A stretch of 19,166 nucleotides of DNA from Rhodobacteraceae bacterium UBA6273. GTDB taxonomy: Bacteria > Pseudomonadota > Alphaproteobacteria > Rhodobacterales > Rhodobacteraceae. The stretch is from contig DJUV01000147.1 in assembly GCA_002440625.1 (NCBI GenBank), positions 1-19,166 of the forward strand, written 5' to 3'. The notes beneath the pieces were generated by a model, which was given only the letters and a program-made list of their open reading frames with translations, had not been told where the DNA came from and ran no database searches. The position numbers were made by a program, and so were the translations under genes. Each line of letters begins with the position of its first letter. Position 1 is the first letter of the stretch. Positions 8,538-15,363 of the stretch are shown in pieces.

Positions 8538-9430
8538 GGCGTGATCTCCAGCCCGTCCGCACCGATGATCCAGCCTGCCGCCTCGGCTTCGGCCCGCTCA
8601 GGGGAACCGGGGCGGAGGACGGGGTTGGTGTTGTTCATGTGCACATAGACCTTTTGCGCAATGTTGAGCCCCGCGAAGGCGGTGATCGACCCCTCCGGCC
8701 CGCTCATCGACATATGGCCCATGCGGGCGCCGGTCTTGGTGCCAAGCCCGAGCCGCAGCATCTCGTCATCCGTCCAGAGTGTACCGTCGAAGAAGACCGC
8801 TTCCGCGCCATCCAGCCGGGCGGCGAGGTCGCCGGTCAGCGCAGCGCAGCCGGGGATGTAGAAGGCGGTCCGGCCATCGGCCTCAAGCCTCACGCCGACG
8901 GTCTGTTCGCCGATGAGCTGCGTCTCCACTGTCTCCCCCTCAAGATAAAGCGGCACCTTGCCCGGCACGGCGAAAAGGGTTGCCACAAGTCCCGGCACCA
9001 GCGCGAAAGGCTCGTCGAGCGCGACTTCCGCCCTTGTCACCACCGCAGGGTTCAGCGCCGTGAAGATCGGATTGGCGTTGAGCACCGCATGGATGCCCGC
9101 CGTCGCGAGCAGCGAGAAGGACTGCATCTCACGTAAAGTAAGCAGGCCGGCCACGTGGTCGACATCGCCGTTCGTCAACAGCACCGACCGGATCGGAACC
9201 TCACGCAACCCCGTCGGCGCAAGGGCGCGGCTGGCTGTCAGTTGCGCCCTGATGTCGGGCGAGGCATTCAGAACCGCCCAGTCCCTGCCGTTCGCCGTGA
9301 CGGCAAGCGAGGATTGCGTCAGCGACGGGATCGCCCCGTCGCGGGCAAGCCGGCAGTTCTGGCATCCGCAGTTCCATTGGGGCAGACCGCCACCGGCAGC
9401 TGCCCCAAGAATTCGCGCGCGAAAGCCCAT
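8534..9430 (-). CDS. pqqB: PQQ biosynthesis protein PqqB (metallo-beta-lactamase fold)
   Basis: PqqB belongs to the metallo-beta-lactamase superfamily and is reported to hydroxylate the tyrosine part of the PqqA-derived diamino acid intermediate. The 298-residue form starting at 9430 begins MGFRARILGAAAGGGLPQWN, the standard PqqB N-terminus. The structural zinc motif CxCxxC follows at C21, C23 and C26. The metal site of the fold is visible as TNGDVDHVAGLL (D91, H92), with HMSMSGPEGS and VYVHMNNTNP further on. The open frame extends to 9508, but those 26 extra residues overlap pqqA and do not match the family. The Shine-Dalgarno is weak (AGG 5 nt upstream), and pqqA ends 17 nt before the start. 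Confidence 0.96.
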   Translation of the reverse strand: MGFRARILGAAAGGGLPQWNCGCQNCRLARDGAIPSLTQSSLAVTANGRDWAVLNASPDIRAQLTASRALAPTGLREVPIRSVLLTNGDVDHVAGLLTLREMQSFSLLATAGIHAVLNANPIFTALNPAVVTRAEVALDEPFALVPGLVATLFAVPGKVPLYLEGETVETQLIGEQTVGVRLEADGRTAFYIPGCAALTGDLAARLDGAEAVFFDGTLWTDDEMLRLGLGTKTGARMGHMSMSGPEGSITAFAGLNIAQKVYVHMNNTNPVLRPGSPERAEAEAAGWIIGADGLEITP

Positions 9431-9447
9431 GCCGGCCTGTCGCGCCC

Positions 9448-9543
9448 TCAGAACAGTACGCCGCCCTCGTCTTCCGACGGGCCGTACATGTTGATTTCCA
9501 TGCCGCATTCGATTTCGCGGATCACGGGTTTCGTCCAGGCCAT
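9448..9543 (-). CDS. pqqA: PQQ precursor peptide PqqA
   Basis: Ribosomally made 31-residue precursor whose Glu and Tyr side chains become PQQ. The peptide starts MAWTKPVIREIECGMEINMY and then continues GPSEDEGGVLF. The conserved E-x3-Y pair is E16 and Y20, within GMEINMY, and the N-terminal leader resembles that of other PqqA peptides. A very strong Shine-Dalgarno (GAGGAGGA, 9548-9555 on the minus strand) lies a few bases upstream of the ATG. It is the first gene of pqqABCDE, and pqqB begins 17 nt after its stop. Confidence 0.97.
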   Translation of the reverse strand: MAWTKPVIREIECGMEINMYGPSEDEGGVLF

Positions 9544-9554
9544 GATTTCCTCCT

Positions 9555-9586
9555 CATAGTCGGCCGCAAGGTGGGCGGCCGCTATG
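9555..9586 (-). promoter_or_regulatory. Hairpin in the pqqA leader abutting the Shine-Dalgarno
   Basis: On the minus strand CATAG + CGGCCGC pairs with GCGGCCG + CTATG. This is a 12-bp stem with one bulged base and a 7-nt loop, and its 3' foot runs directly into the GAGGAGGA ribosome-binding site of pqqA. The position suggests an mRNA-stability or translation-control element for the abundant precursor peptide. No further promoter elements were recognised in the rest of the 9544-9738 stretch. Confidence 0.5.
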
Positions 9587-9738
9587 GGATGTTGCACCAT
9601 CGACGCTTTTCAAGCGACTCTGAAATGGTCGTAAGCCCTCATCCTTTGGTCGGATGCCTGCCGTGACCGGAGAACTCTACAAGGCTCTGCAAAGAGGGTC
9701 GGGAGGCGCCGATCTTGCCCCAGGGGGATTGACGCGCA

Positions 9739-9767
9739 TTGAACAAGAGGCGCCCGGGCCATAAGAT
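9739..9767 (+). promoter_or_regulatory. Predicted promoter of the IclR regulator gene
   Basis: TTGAAC (9739-9744) and TAAGAT (9762-9767) are separated by 17 nt, and each matches the sigma-70 consensus at four of six bases. Transcription would start near 9774, giving a leader of about 36 nt before the ATG at 9810. A TTGACG at 9729-9734 has no matching -10 box. Confidence 0.5.
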
Positions 9768-9809
9768 TCCGCGCCATAGGCGGGATGCCGTCACGAGGCA
9801 ACAGGACCG

Positions 9810-10586
9810 ATGACCGACGCGAAACCCCAGAAATATACGGCACCTGCGCTGGAAAAGGGGCTCGATATCCTTGAGCTTCTGTCCTCGACCGATGCCGGCC
9901 TCTCACTCAGCGAGATCGCCCGCGTTCTTGGCCGCTCGGTGTCCGAGATCTTCCGAATGCTCGTCGTGCTGCAGCAGCGCGGCTATATCGCGCAGGACCC
10001 CGGTTCGGACAAATACGTCCTGACGACCTTGCTCTTCGAGGTCGCACACCGGACGCCGATGATCCGCCGCCTGACGACGGTGGCTGCGCCCCTGATGCGC
10101 GATCTGGCCCACCAGACCAACCAGTCGGTGCATATGGGTGTCATCTCCGACGACACGGTGCTGATCGTCGGCCAGGTCGACCCGCCCGCGCGCCATGTGA
10201 TGAGCGTGCGGCTTGGCACCCGCGTCGACATGTGGCGTGCCTCGTCGGGCCGTGTCATCATGGCCTATCAGAGTGAGGAGGAGCTTGCCGACATGCTCCG
10301 CCGTGCGCCGTTGCCCGAAGGGGTCGACCAGGGGCGGCTCAGGGCCGATCTCATCGAGATCCGCAAGCGGGGTCATGAGGTTGTGGACAGTTTCGTCGTC
10401 AAGGGCGTGGTGAACATCTCGGTCCCGATCATCGACCATACCGGCCATGCCGTCGCCGCCCTGACCGTGCCGCATATCGAGCGCATCGGCGATACCGTGG
10501 GCCTTGCCGACTGCTGCATTCAGGCCATCGACATCGCCAGCAAGCTGACGCGGAGCCTTGGTGGTGGTGTGGCCGGGCGGGAGTGA
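9810..10586 (+). CDS. IclR family transcriptional regulator
   Basis: DNA-binding regulator of 258 residues, the usual IclR length. The N-terminal winged helix-turn-helix spans about residues 12-75 (PALEKGLDILELLSS, LSLSEIARVLGRSVSEIFRM, LQQRGYIAQDPGSDKYVL). The C-terminal effector-binding domain follows (about 85-250), with SGRVIMAYQSEEEL, VVKGVVNISVPIIDHTGHAV and AALTVPHIERIG. The ligand cannot be read from sequence; the family often senses organic or aromatic acids or sugar acids. The start is supported by MTDAKPQKYTAPALEKGLDI and a weak AGGA upstream. The gene diverges from pqqA and converges on the Gfo/Idh-like gene. Its likely targets are the CoA/ABC operons starting at 12362 and 12478, which contain no regulator of their own. 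Control of pqqABCDE is the alternative, since the two genes share an upstream region. Confidence 0.95.
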   Translation: MTDAKPQKYTAPALEKGLDILELLSSTDAGLSLSEIARVLGRSVSEIFRMLVVLQQRGYIAQDPGSDKYVLTTLLFEVAHRTPMIRRLTTVAAPLMRDLAHQTNQSVHMGVISDDTVLIVGQVDPPARHVMSVRLGTRVDMWRASSGRVIMAYQSEEELADMLRRAPLPEGVDQGRLRADLIEIRKRGHEVVDSFVVKGVVNISVPIIDHTGHAVAALTVPHIERIGDTVGLADCCIQAIDIASKLTRSLGGGVAGRE

Positions 10587-10603
10587 GTGAACCCCCAAAG
10601 CAA

Positions 10604-10627
10604 CGGCGGGGGCCATCGCCCCTGCCG
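10604..10627 (+). terminator. Hairpin after the IclR gene
   Basis: CGGCGGGGGC / GCCCCTGCCG forms a 10-bp stem with one G-U wobble and a 4-nt loop, starting 17 nt after the IclR stop codon. No T-run follows. It is the first of several hairpins in the 10587-10848 gap. Confidence 0.5.
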
Positions 10628-10650
10628 CGTCGCAGCGGTTCCGCTTGAAC

Positions 10651-10730
10651 GACCGGTGGCCCAAAGCCACCGGTCAGCGCCTGCCCTGCCCCCGGCAGGC
10701 GCTTCTCGCCCGCCGGGTCAGGCGCTGACC
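10651..10730. repeat. Cluster of overlapping, mutually exclusive inverted repeats
   Basis: Three strong stems share sequence here. Stem A: GACCGGTGGC / GCCACCGGTC (10651-10660 with 10666-10675, 10 bp). Stem B: GCGCCTGCC / GGCAGGCGC (10677-10685 with 10694-10702, 9 bp). Stem C: GGTCAGCGCCTG / CAGGCGCTGACC (10672-10683 with 10719-10730, 12 bp). Stem C uses the left arm of B and the end of A, so A+B and C cannot form together. Inside C, CCCGGC (10691-10696) can pair with GCCGGG (10712-10717). The site lies between convergent genes, so bidirectional termination is the simplest explanation. Confidence 0.5.
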
Positions 10731-10785
10731 TCAGTGGTCTCGTGCTGATACGGTCTTGCGGCACCGTTTCCGTGTGATCGGGGCC

Positions 10786-10806
10786 GACGCCAGTGGCGTC
10801 GTCTTT
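10786..10806 (+). terminator. Intrinsic terminator-like hairpin with T-run
   Basis: GACGCC-AGT-GGCGTC (10786-10800) is a 6-bp stem with a 3-nt loop. It is followed on the plus strand by GTCTTTT, the only T-rich tail among the hairpins in this gap. It would end read-through from the IclR gene before the oppositely directed oxidoreductase gene. Confidence 0.5.
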
Positions 10807-10848
10807 TCCCGCTCAAGCTGGGGGCGGTTCAATCGGTACTTCATCCCG

Positions 10849-11913
10849 CTACCCCAAATCCAGCGGCACCGCCGGCGTCTCCATCGCGACAAAGCAGGCC
10901 TCGACCAGCGCCATCGTCTCGTAAGCATCCTCGACGCCGGAAAAGAGCCGGTCGTCCTCGCCTGCCGCAAACCGCTGAAGGTTGCGCATCGGCCCCATGA
11001 AGGCCTCGACGAACCAGCTTCCGGTCAGGGCCACCTGCCGCCATTCGCCGCCGTTCTCGCAGAACCACAGTTCATCCGACTCACCGCGTGGATAGTCGAA
11101 ATCGACGCCAAGCTTGACCATCATTGCGCCCTTGGTGCCTTCGATGCGGAACCAGGCCGACTGGAATTTCCGCCCGCCCTGATGGTTGTGGTTGATGCTC
11201 ATCACTCCGCGCCGGAGGTCACCCCAGTCGAGGATCGCCGTGGTCCGGGTCTGGGCGAAACCGGGCGCGCGCGGATCGCCGAGCGACCGGGCAAAGGCGG
11301 CCTTCGGGGTGCCGAAGAGCGCGCGGATCGAATCGAGGTAATGGATCGAGTGGACGAGGATTTCGACCCGCCTCATCGGTAGGAGGAAGGGGAACAGAGT
11401 CCAGGGCGTGAAGATGTTGAGATGAACCTCGATCTCCAAGGGATCACCGATCAGCCCGGACTCGACCGCCTGCCGCGCCGCCATCATCATCGGCGAGAAG
11501 CGGAGCTGGAAGTTCACGGCGGCCTTCAGCCCCTTCGCGCGGCAGATCGCGCGGATCTCTTTCGCATTGGCCAGATCGCTGCCCATCGGTTTCTGGATCA
11601 GCACGGCAGCGGCATCGGGCAGATCACGCAGGATCGGCAGGATGGCGGAGGGCGGCACCGCCACGTCATAGACGGCCGAATTGCCATGTACCGCCACCGC
11701 CTCGACCACCGTCGCGTAGGTCGCGGGGATGGCGAAGTCGCGGGCAAGGGCGGCGCGACGGTCGGCGTCGATCTCGGCCACCGCCGCCACCGTTAGCCCG
11801 GCCTTGGCATAGGCGGGCAGGTGGGCATCGCGGACGATGCCGCCGGCGCCGATCAGGACGATCGGCAGCGGGTTGGTCGGAGCGGGCCAGTCCTGGGCAA
11901 AATCCTCGATCAT
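10849..11913 (-). CDS. Gfo/Idh/MocA family oxidoreductase
   Basis: NAD(P)-dependent dehydrogenase of the glucose-fructose oxidoreductase/inositol dehydrogenase family, 354 residues, cytoplasmic. Members oxidise or reduce hydroxyl groups on sugars, inositols or sugar-derived acids; the substrate is not evident. The Rossmann motif is PIVLIGAGGIVRDAH (GAGGIV at residues 22-27). The family EKP motif appears as QKPMG (residues 107-111), with Gln for the usual Glu. The catalytic-region histidines lie in EILVHSIHYLDS (H188, H191), in the usual position. The ATG at 11913 overlaps the stop of the upstream MaoC-like gene by 4 nt (ATGA), so the two are translationally coupled. The role is inferred to be a redox step on the compound imported and activated by the divergent operon. 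Confidence 0.92.
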   Translation of the reverse strand: MIEDFAQDWPAPTNPLPIVLIGAGGIVRDAHLPAYAKAGLTVAAVAEIDADRRAALARDFAIPATYATVVEAVAVHGNSAVYDVAVPPSAILPILRDLPDAAAVLIQKPMGSDLANAKEIRAICRAKGLKAAVNFQLRFSPMMMAARQAVESGLIGDPLEIEVHLNIFTPWTLFPFLLPMRRVEILVHSIHYLDSIRALFGTPKAAFARSLGDPRAPGFAQTRTTAILDWGDLRRGVMSINHNHQGGRKFQSAWFRIEGTKGAMMVKLGVDFDYPRGESDELWFCENGGEWRQVALTGSWFVEAFMGPMRNLQRFAAGEDDRLFSGVEDAYETMALVEACFVAMETPAVPLDLG

Positions 11914-12362
11914 TTCGCCGCCTCGCGCTTTTCGACCAGCAGGATGTGTTCACAATACATCACCGTCTTGCCGTCCTGGTTCCTGGTTTCGCAGATTTCG
12001 ACCACCTGGCCGTGGTTCGGCCGCTTCGGATCGTCCGACTTCCGCCCGATGGTCACTGTGGTGCGGATCGTGTCACCGGCAAAGACCGGATTGGGAAAGC
12101 GCAGCCGTTCATAGCCGTAAGTCATCGCGCGCGGGTTGATGATCGTCGCGGTCAGGCCGATGCCGATGGCGAAGGTCATGGTGCCGTGGGCGATGCGGTG
12201 CTGGAAGGGCTGACCCTTGCAGAACTCGGCATCCATGTGATGGGGGAAGAAATCGCCCGAATGCCCGGCGTGAAAGACGATGTCGGTCTCGGTGATCGTG
12301 CGGCCAAGGGTCTGCCGTGTCGAGCCCGGCGTGTAATCCTCGAAGAATTGCTCCTGCTCCAC
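11910..12362 (-). CDS. MaoC-like (R)-specific enoyl-CoA hydratase, catalytic residues intact
   Basis: Single hot-dog-fold MaoC-type protein of 150 residues that probably hydrates or dehydrates an acyl-CoA. The hydratase motif is SGDFFPHHMD, with the catalytic Asp at D37 and His at H42, followed by RIAHGTMTFAIG (residues 56-67); GYERLRFPNPVFAGDTI is a typical later MaoC segment. I choose the GTG at 12362 because GGAGG lies 5 nt upstream and because the best minus-strand -10 box (12396-12391) overlaps an ATG at 12392. Transcription would then start downstream of that ATG, which would otherwise give 160 residues. It is the first gene of a two-gene operon with the Gfo/Idh-like gene. It is closely similar to the divergent MaoC-like gene at 12478. 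Confidence 0.88.
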   Translation of the reverse strand: MEQEQFFEDYTPGSTRQTLGRTITETDIVFHAGHSGDFFPHHMDAEFCKGQPFQHRIAHGTMTFAIGIGLTATIINPRAMTYGYERLRFPNPVFAGDTIRTTVTIGRKSDDPKRPNHGQVVEICETRNQDGKTVMYCEHILLVEKREAAK

Positions 12363-12390
12363 CTGTTCCTCCCGCTCCTGGCCTGCATGC

Positions 12391-12425
12391 ATTTTCTTTC
12401 ATAAAAAATATTTTGACAAATGAAA
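12391..12425. promoter_or_regulatory. Divergent overlapping promoters with inverted repeat
   Basis: This strikingly AT-rich patch separates the divergent MaoC-like genes. A perfect plus-strand -35 box, TTGACA (12413-12418), overlaps by five bases a minus-strand TTGTCA (12419-12414). The minus-strand box has GAAAAT 17 nt downstream (12396-12391). The plus-strand -10 is less clear; TCGAAT at 12434-12439 has 15-nt spacing. TTTCAT (12397-12402) and ATGAAA (12420-12425) form an inverted repeat bracketing an AAAATATTTT palindrome (12405-12414). It is a plausible operator for the nearby IclR protein, which is an inference. Confidence 0.6.
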
Positions 12426-12477
12426 AGAATTGATCGAATTTGCGGCCCGAGGCTGCGGACAGCGGCAGGGGGGACGA

Positions 12478-13047
12478 ATGGCCGAGGTCGGGGTTCACGC
12501 ACGGGGGTTGCCGGGTCTGCCGGATGACCACGCGGCGATTCCCGTCTGGAACGCCGAGGACTGGTATTTCGAGGATTTCACTGTCGGCGACCGTATCCGC
12601 TCGATCCGCCGGACCATCGCCGAGGGCGAATCGATGCAGTTCAACAGCCTGGTGATGGACCACCACCCTTACGTCAGCGATGATCTTTTCGCGGTTCAGG
12701 ACGGGGTGTTCGGCCGCCGCCTTGTCGCCGGGGCCTTCGTGTTTTCACTCGGGCTGGGGCTTGCCGCGACCAACTGCCTGAACTCGTTCAGCTACGGCTA
12801 TGACCGGCTGCGCTTCATCAAGCCGGTCTTCATCGGCGACACGATCTACACCATCCGCGAGAACCTTTCGAAAGAGGTTCACAACGACAGGATGGGCAAG
12901 CTCCGCGTCAGCTATTCCGTCTACAAGGCGCCGGGCGACCTGGTGCTTTACGCCGAACACCTTCTGACGGCGCTCTACCGCGATCCCGCGAAATTCAGCG
13001 AAGAGGCGGCGGCAAAGCTGGCCGCGAAGGAGCAGGCCCGTGGCTGA
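12478..13047 (+). CDS. MaoC-like protein lacking the catalytic histidine
   Basis: Hot-dog-fold MaoC-type protein of 189 residues, paralogous to the divergent neighbour: [11 protein letters not shown] aligns with QFFEDYTPGS, and [17 protein letters not shown] with GYERLRFPNPVFAGDTI. In a gapless alignment over the motif, SGDFFPHHMD of the neighbour corresponds to [10 protein letters not shown] here. The Asp is kept (D61) but the catalytic His is replaced by Val (V66), and IAHG becomes LVAG. It may be inactive alone and act as the structural or substrate-binding partner of the intact paralogue. The ATG at 12478 has an AGGGGGG Shine-Dalgarno; the frame opens earlier at 12430 but without family similarity. 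Its stop lies inside the start region of the next gene (8-nt overlap). Confidence 0.88.
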   Translation: MAEVGVHARGLPGLPDDHAAIPVWNAEDWYFEDFTVGDRIRSIRRTIAEGESMQFNSLVMDHHPYVSDDLFAVQDGVFGRRLVAGAFVFSLGLGLAATNCLNSFSYGYDRLRFIKPVFIGDTIYTIRENLSKEVHNDRMGKLRVSYSVYKAPGDLVLYAEHLLTALYRDPAKFSEEAAAKLAAKEQARG

Positions 13048-14173
13048 CGTCACCCTTCGCGGCATGACCTGGGACCACGCCCGCGGCTTCGATCCGATGG
13101 CCGCGACTTCTGCCGCCTATGCCAAGGCGCATCCCGGCGTGACGATCAGCTGGGAACGCCGCTCGCTTCAGGCTTTCGCCGACCGGCCGATTTCCGAGAT
13201 GGCCGAGACCTATGACCTGATGGTGATCGACCATCCGCATGTCGGCGAGGTGGCCAAGCAAGGCAACCTGCTGCCGCTGGACGGCTTGCGCGAGGCCGAG
13301 ATGGCGGCGCTGGCGGCGGGCTCGGTCGGGCTGTCGCATCCGTCCTACGCATTCGCCGGGCGGCAATGGGCGCTGGCCATCGACACGGCGACGCCGGTGG
13401 CCGCCATGCGCCCCGACCGGCTGGAAGCCGCGCCGAAGGTCTGGAGCGAGGTTCTGACGCTGGCCCGCAAGGGGCGGGTGGGCTTCGCGCTGATCCCGAT
13501 CAACGCACTGATGACCTACTTCGGCATGGCCCGGAACCTTGGCTATGAGATTGCCGAGTCGCCCGACCGGCTGATGGCTTCAGATGAGGCCGCCCATGTT
13601 CTGGACCTGATGCGCGAGGTTGTCGCGCTGATGGACAAGCGCTGCCTGACGCTGGACCCGATCGGCATCTATGAATGGATGGGGCGGAATGAGGACGGGC
13701 CGCAGTATTCGCCCTTCGGCTATGGCTACACCAACTATTCCCGCGCCGGTTTCTGCCCCTTCCCGCTGACCTTCCACGATGCGCCGGGTGTCGAGCGTCC
13801 CGATCCGACCGGCACCGTCCTTGGCGGCACCGGCATCGCGGTTTCGGCCTTTACGAAGCACCCCGAGGTCGCCATCGACTATGCCTTCCGGATCGCGGGG
13901 GCCGACTGCCAGAAGGGCCTGTTCACCGAAAGCGGCGGCCAGCCTGCCCATGCCGCGGCGTGGGAGGATGAGGCCTGCAACGCGATGACGCGCAACTTCT
14001 TCCGGGGTACGCGCCGCACGCTTGAAACCGCCTGGCTGCGGCCCCGCTATGACGGCTACATGGCCTTGCAGGACCGCGCCGGCAGCATCGTCCACCGCTG
14101 CCTGACCGGCGCGGCCACGGTTCCCGAGACCATTCGTGCCCTGGATGCCGCCTACCGGGAGAGCCGCGCATGA
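13040..14173 (+). CDS. Solute-binding-protein homologue without signal peptide (predicted cytosolic)
   Basis: Product of 377 residues resembling family-1 ABC extracellular solute-binding proteins: [19 protein letters not shown] near the N-terminus, [20 protein letters not shown], then [20 protein letters not shown] and [19 protein letters not shown] in the C-terminal part. It begins [20 protein letters not shown] (Val read as Met at a GTG) with no hydrophobic signal sequence, so it should stay in the cytoplasm. The GTG at 13040 has AAGGAG 7 nt upstream and overlaps the MaoC-like stop by 8 nt. No in-frame extension could supply a signal peptide without running through that gene. Its stop overlaps the CoA-transferase start (ATGA). 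A true exported binding protein is encoded separately at 15402. Its function is unknown; a cytosolic carrier, sensor or enzyme subunit for the imported compound or its CoA ester is speculation. Confidence 0.85.
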   Translation: MADVTLRGMTWDHARGFDPMAATSAAYAKAHPGVTISWERRSLQAFADRPISEMAETYDLMVIDHPHVGEVAKQGNLLPLDGLREAEMAALAAGSVGLSHPSYAFAGRQWALAIDTATPVAAMRPDRLEAAPKVWSEVLTLARKGRVGFALIPINALMTYFGMARNLGYEIAESPDRLMASDEAAHVLDLMREVVALMDKRCLTLDPIGIYEWMGRNEDGPQYSPFGYGYTNYSRAGFCPFPLTFHDAPGVERPDPTGTVLGGTGIAVSAFTKHPEVAIDYAFRIAGADCQKGLFTESGGQPAHAAAWEDEACNAMTRNFFRGTRRTLETAWLRPRYDGYMALQDRAGSIVHRCLTGAATVPETIRALDAAYRESRA

Positions 14174-15363
14174 CGCTGCCGCTGGAGGGCATCCTTGTCG
14201 TCGATTTCAGCCAGTTCCTGTCCGGCCCCCTTTGCGCGCTGCGGCTGGCCGACCTTGGCGCGCGGGTGATCAAGATCGAGCGGCCCGGCACCGGCGACCT
14301 GTGCCGCACGCTGTATCTGTCGGACACCGACATCGGCGGCGCCAACAGTCTTTTCCACGCGATCAACCGCAACAAGGAAAGCTTCACCGCCGACCTGCGC
14401 GACCCCGGCGACCGGGCGATGCTGACAGCGCTTGTCGCGAGGGCCGATGTGGTGATGCAGAACTTCCGCCCCGGCGTGATCGAGCGTCAGGGTTTTGGCT
14501 ATGAGGATGTGCGCGCCCTCAACCCCGGCGTCGTCTACGGCTCGATCTCGGGCTATGGCGAGGACGGGCCGTGGGTCGACCTGCCGGGGCAGGACCTTCT
14601 GGCTCAGGCGCGGTCGGGGCTTCTCTGGCTGACCGGCAGCCGCGACGATCCGCCGATGCCGATGGGCCTTGCCGTCGCCGACATGATGGCGGGCAATGCG
14701 CTGGCGCAGGGCATTCTGGCCGCGCTGGTCAGGAAGGCGCGGACGGGGCAGGGGGCCAAGGTCGAAACCTCGCTGATCGAGGCGCTTCTCGATTTCCAGT
14801 TCGAGGTGCTGACCACCTATCTGAACGATGGCAACCGCGTGCCGGAGCGTGCGGCGGTCAATGGCGCCCATGCCTATCTCGGCGCGCCCTACGGCGTCTA
14901 CCGGACAAAGGACGCATGGCTGGCACTTGCCATGACGCCCTCGCTGGAGCGGCTGGCGGGGCTGATGGGGATCGGCGGGCTTGAGGGCTTCTACGGCGAT
15001 GCCTCCGCCGCGATGACCCATCGCGATACGATCAAGGCCCGCATCGCAAAAGCCGTGGCGCTGGAAACCACGGCGCATTGGCTCGCCATCCTGCAACCGG
15101 TCGACATCTGGTGCGCCGAAGTGCTCGACTGGCCGGCGCTGATGAGTTCCGAGGCGTTCCGCCGGCTCGGTATGGTCCAGCACATCGCGGGCCCCGGCGC
15201 GTCGCTCGACACATTGCGGGGGCCGCTTCGTATCGACGGCAAGGCGCTTTGCCACGACCGCGCCGCCCCGGCGCTGGGCGAGGGGCGCGACAGGATCATC
15301 CGGGAATTCGGCCTGACCGCCGGTTCCCGCACTGAAGGCACGCCGCCGCCCCCGGCGGCGTGA
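14170..15363 (+). CDS. CaiB/BaiF (class III) CoA-transferase
   Basis: Family III CoA-transferases move CoA from one acyl-CoA to a carboxylic acid through an aspartyl-anhydride intermediate. The 397-residue product is typical. The N-terminal LEGILVVDFSQFLSGPLCAL and GARVIKIERPGTGDLCR are hallmark segments. The catalytic Asp is D171, in PMGLAVADMMAGNA, and KVETSLIEALLDFQ follows. VVMQNFRPGVIERQGFGYED is also family-typical. It overlaps the preceding gene by 4 nt and ends 38 bp before the secreted binding protein. No acyl-CoA ligase is seen in the window, so this enzyme probably performs the activation step. The substrate is not deducible; family members act on succinate, oxalate, carnitine, mesaconate, itaconate and others. 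Confidence 0.95.
   Translation: MTLPLEGILVVDFSQFLSGPLCALRLADLGARVIKIERPGTGDLCRTLYLSDTDIGGANSLFHAINRNKESFTADLRDPGDRAMLTALVARADVVMQNFRPGVIERQGFGYEDVRALNPGVVYGSISGYGEDGPWVDLPGQDLLAQARSGLLWLTGSRDDPPMPMGLAVADMMAGNALAQGILAALVRKARTGQGAKVETSLIEALLDFQFEVLTTYLNDGNRVPERAAVNGAHAYLGAPYGVYRTKDAWLALAMTPSLERLAGLMGIGGLEGFYGDASAAMTHRDTIKARIAKAVALETTAHWLAILQPVDIWCAEVLDWPALMSSEAFRRLGMVQHIAGPGASLDTLRGPLRIDGKALCHDRAAPALGEGRDRIIREFGLTAGSRTEGTPPPPAA
15340..15361 (+). other. Hairpin across the CoA-transferase stop codon
   Basis: ACGCCGCC / GGCGGCGT is an 8-bp perfect stem with a 6-nt loop, ending on the first base of the TGA stop. It lies between the CoA-enzyme part and the transporter part of the operon, with no T-run. 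It may mark an mRNA processing or stability boundary; it could also be a by-product of the Pro/Ala-rich C-terminus. Confidence 0.35.

Noticed and set aside
9604..9616. CGCTT-TTC-AAGCG palindrome between pqqA and the IclR gene as an operator
   Set aside because: Only 5-bp arms, no second copy at the 12391-12425 control region and no promoter elements aligned with it, so it is too weak to claim.
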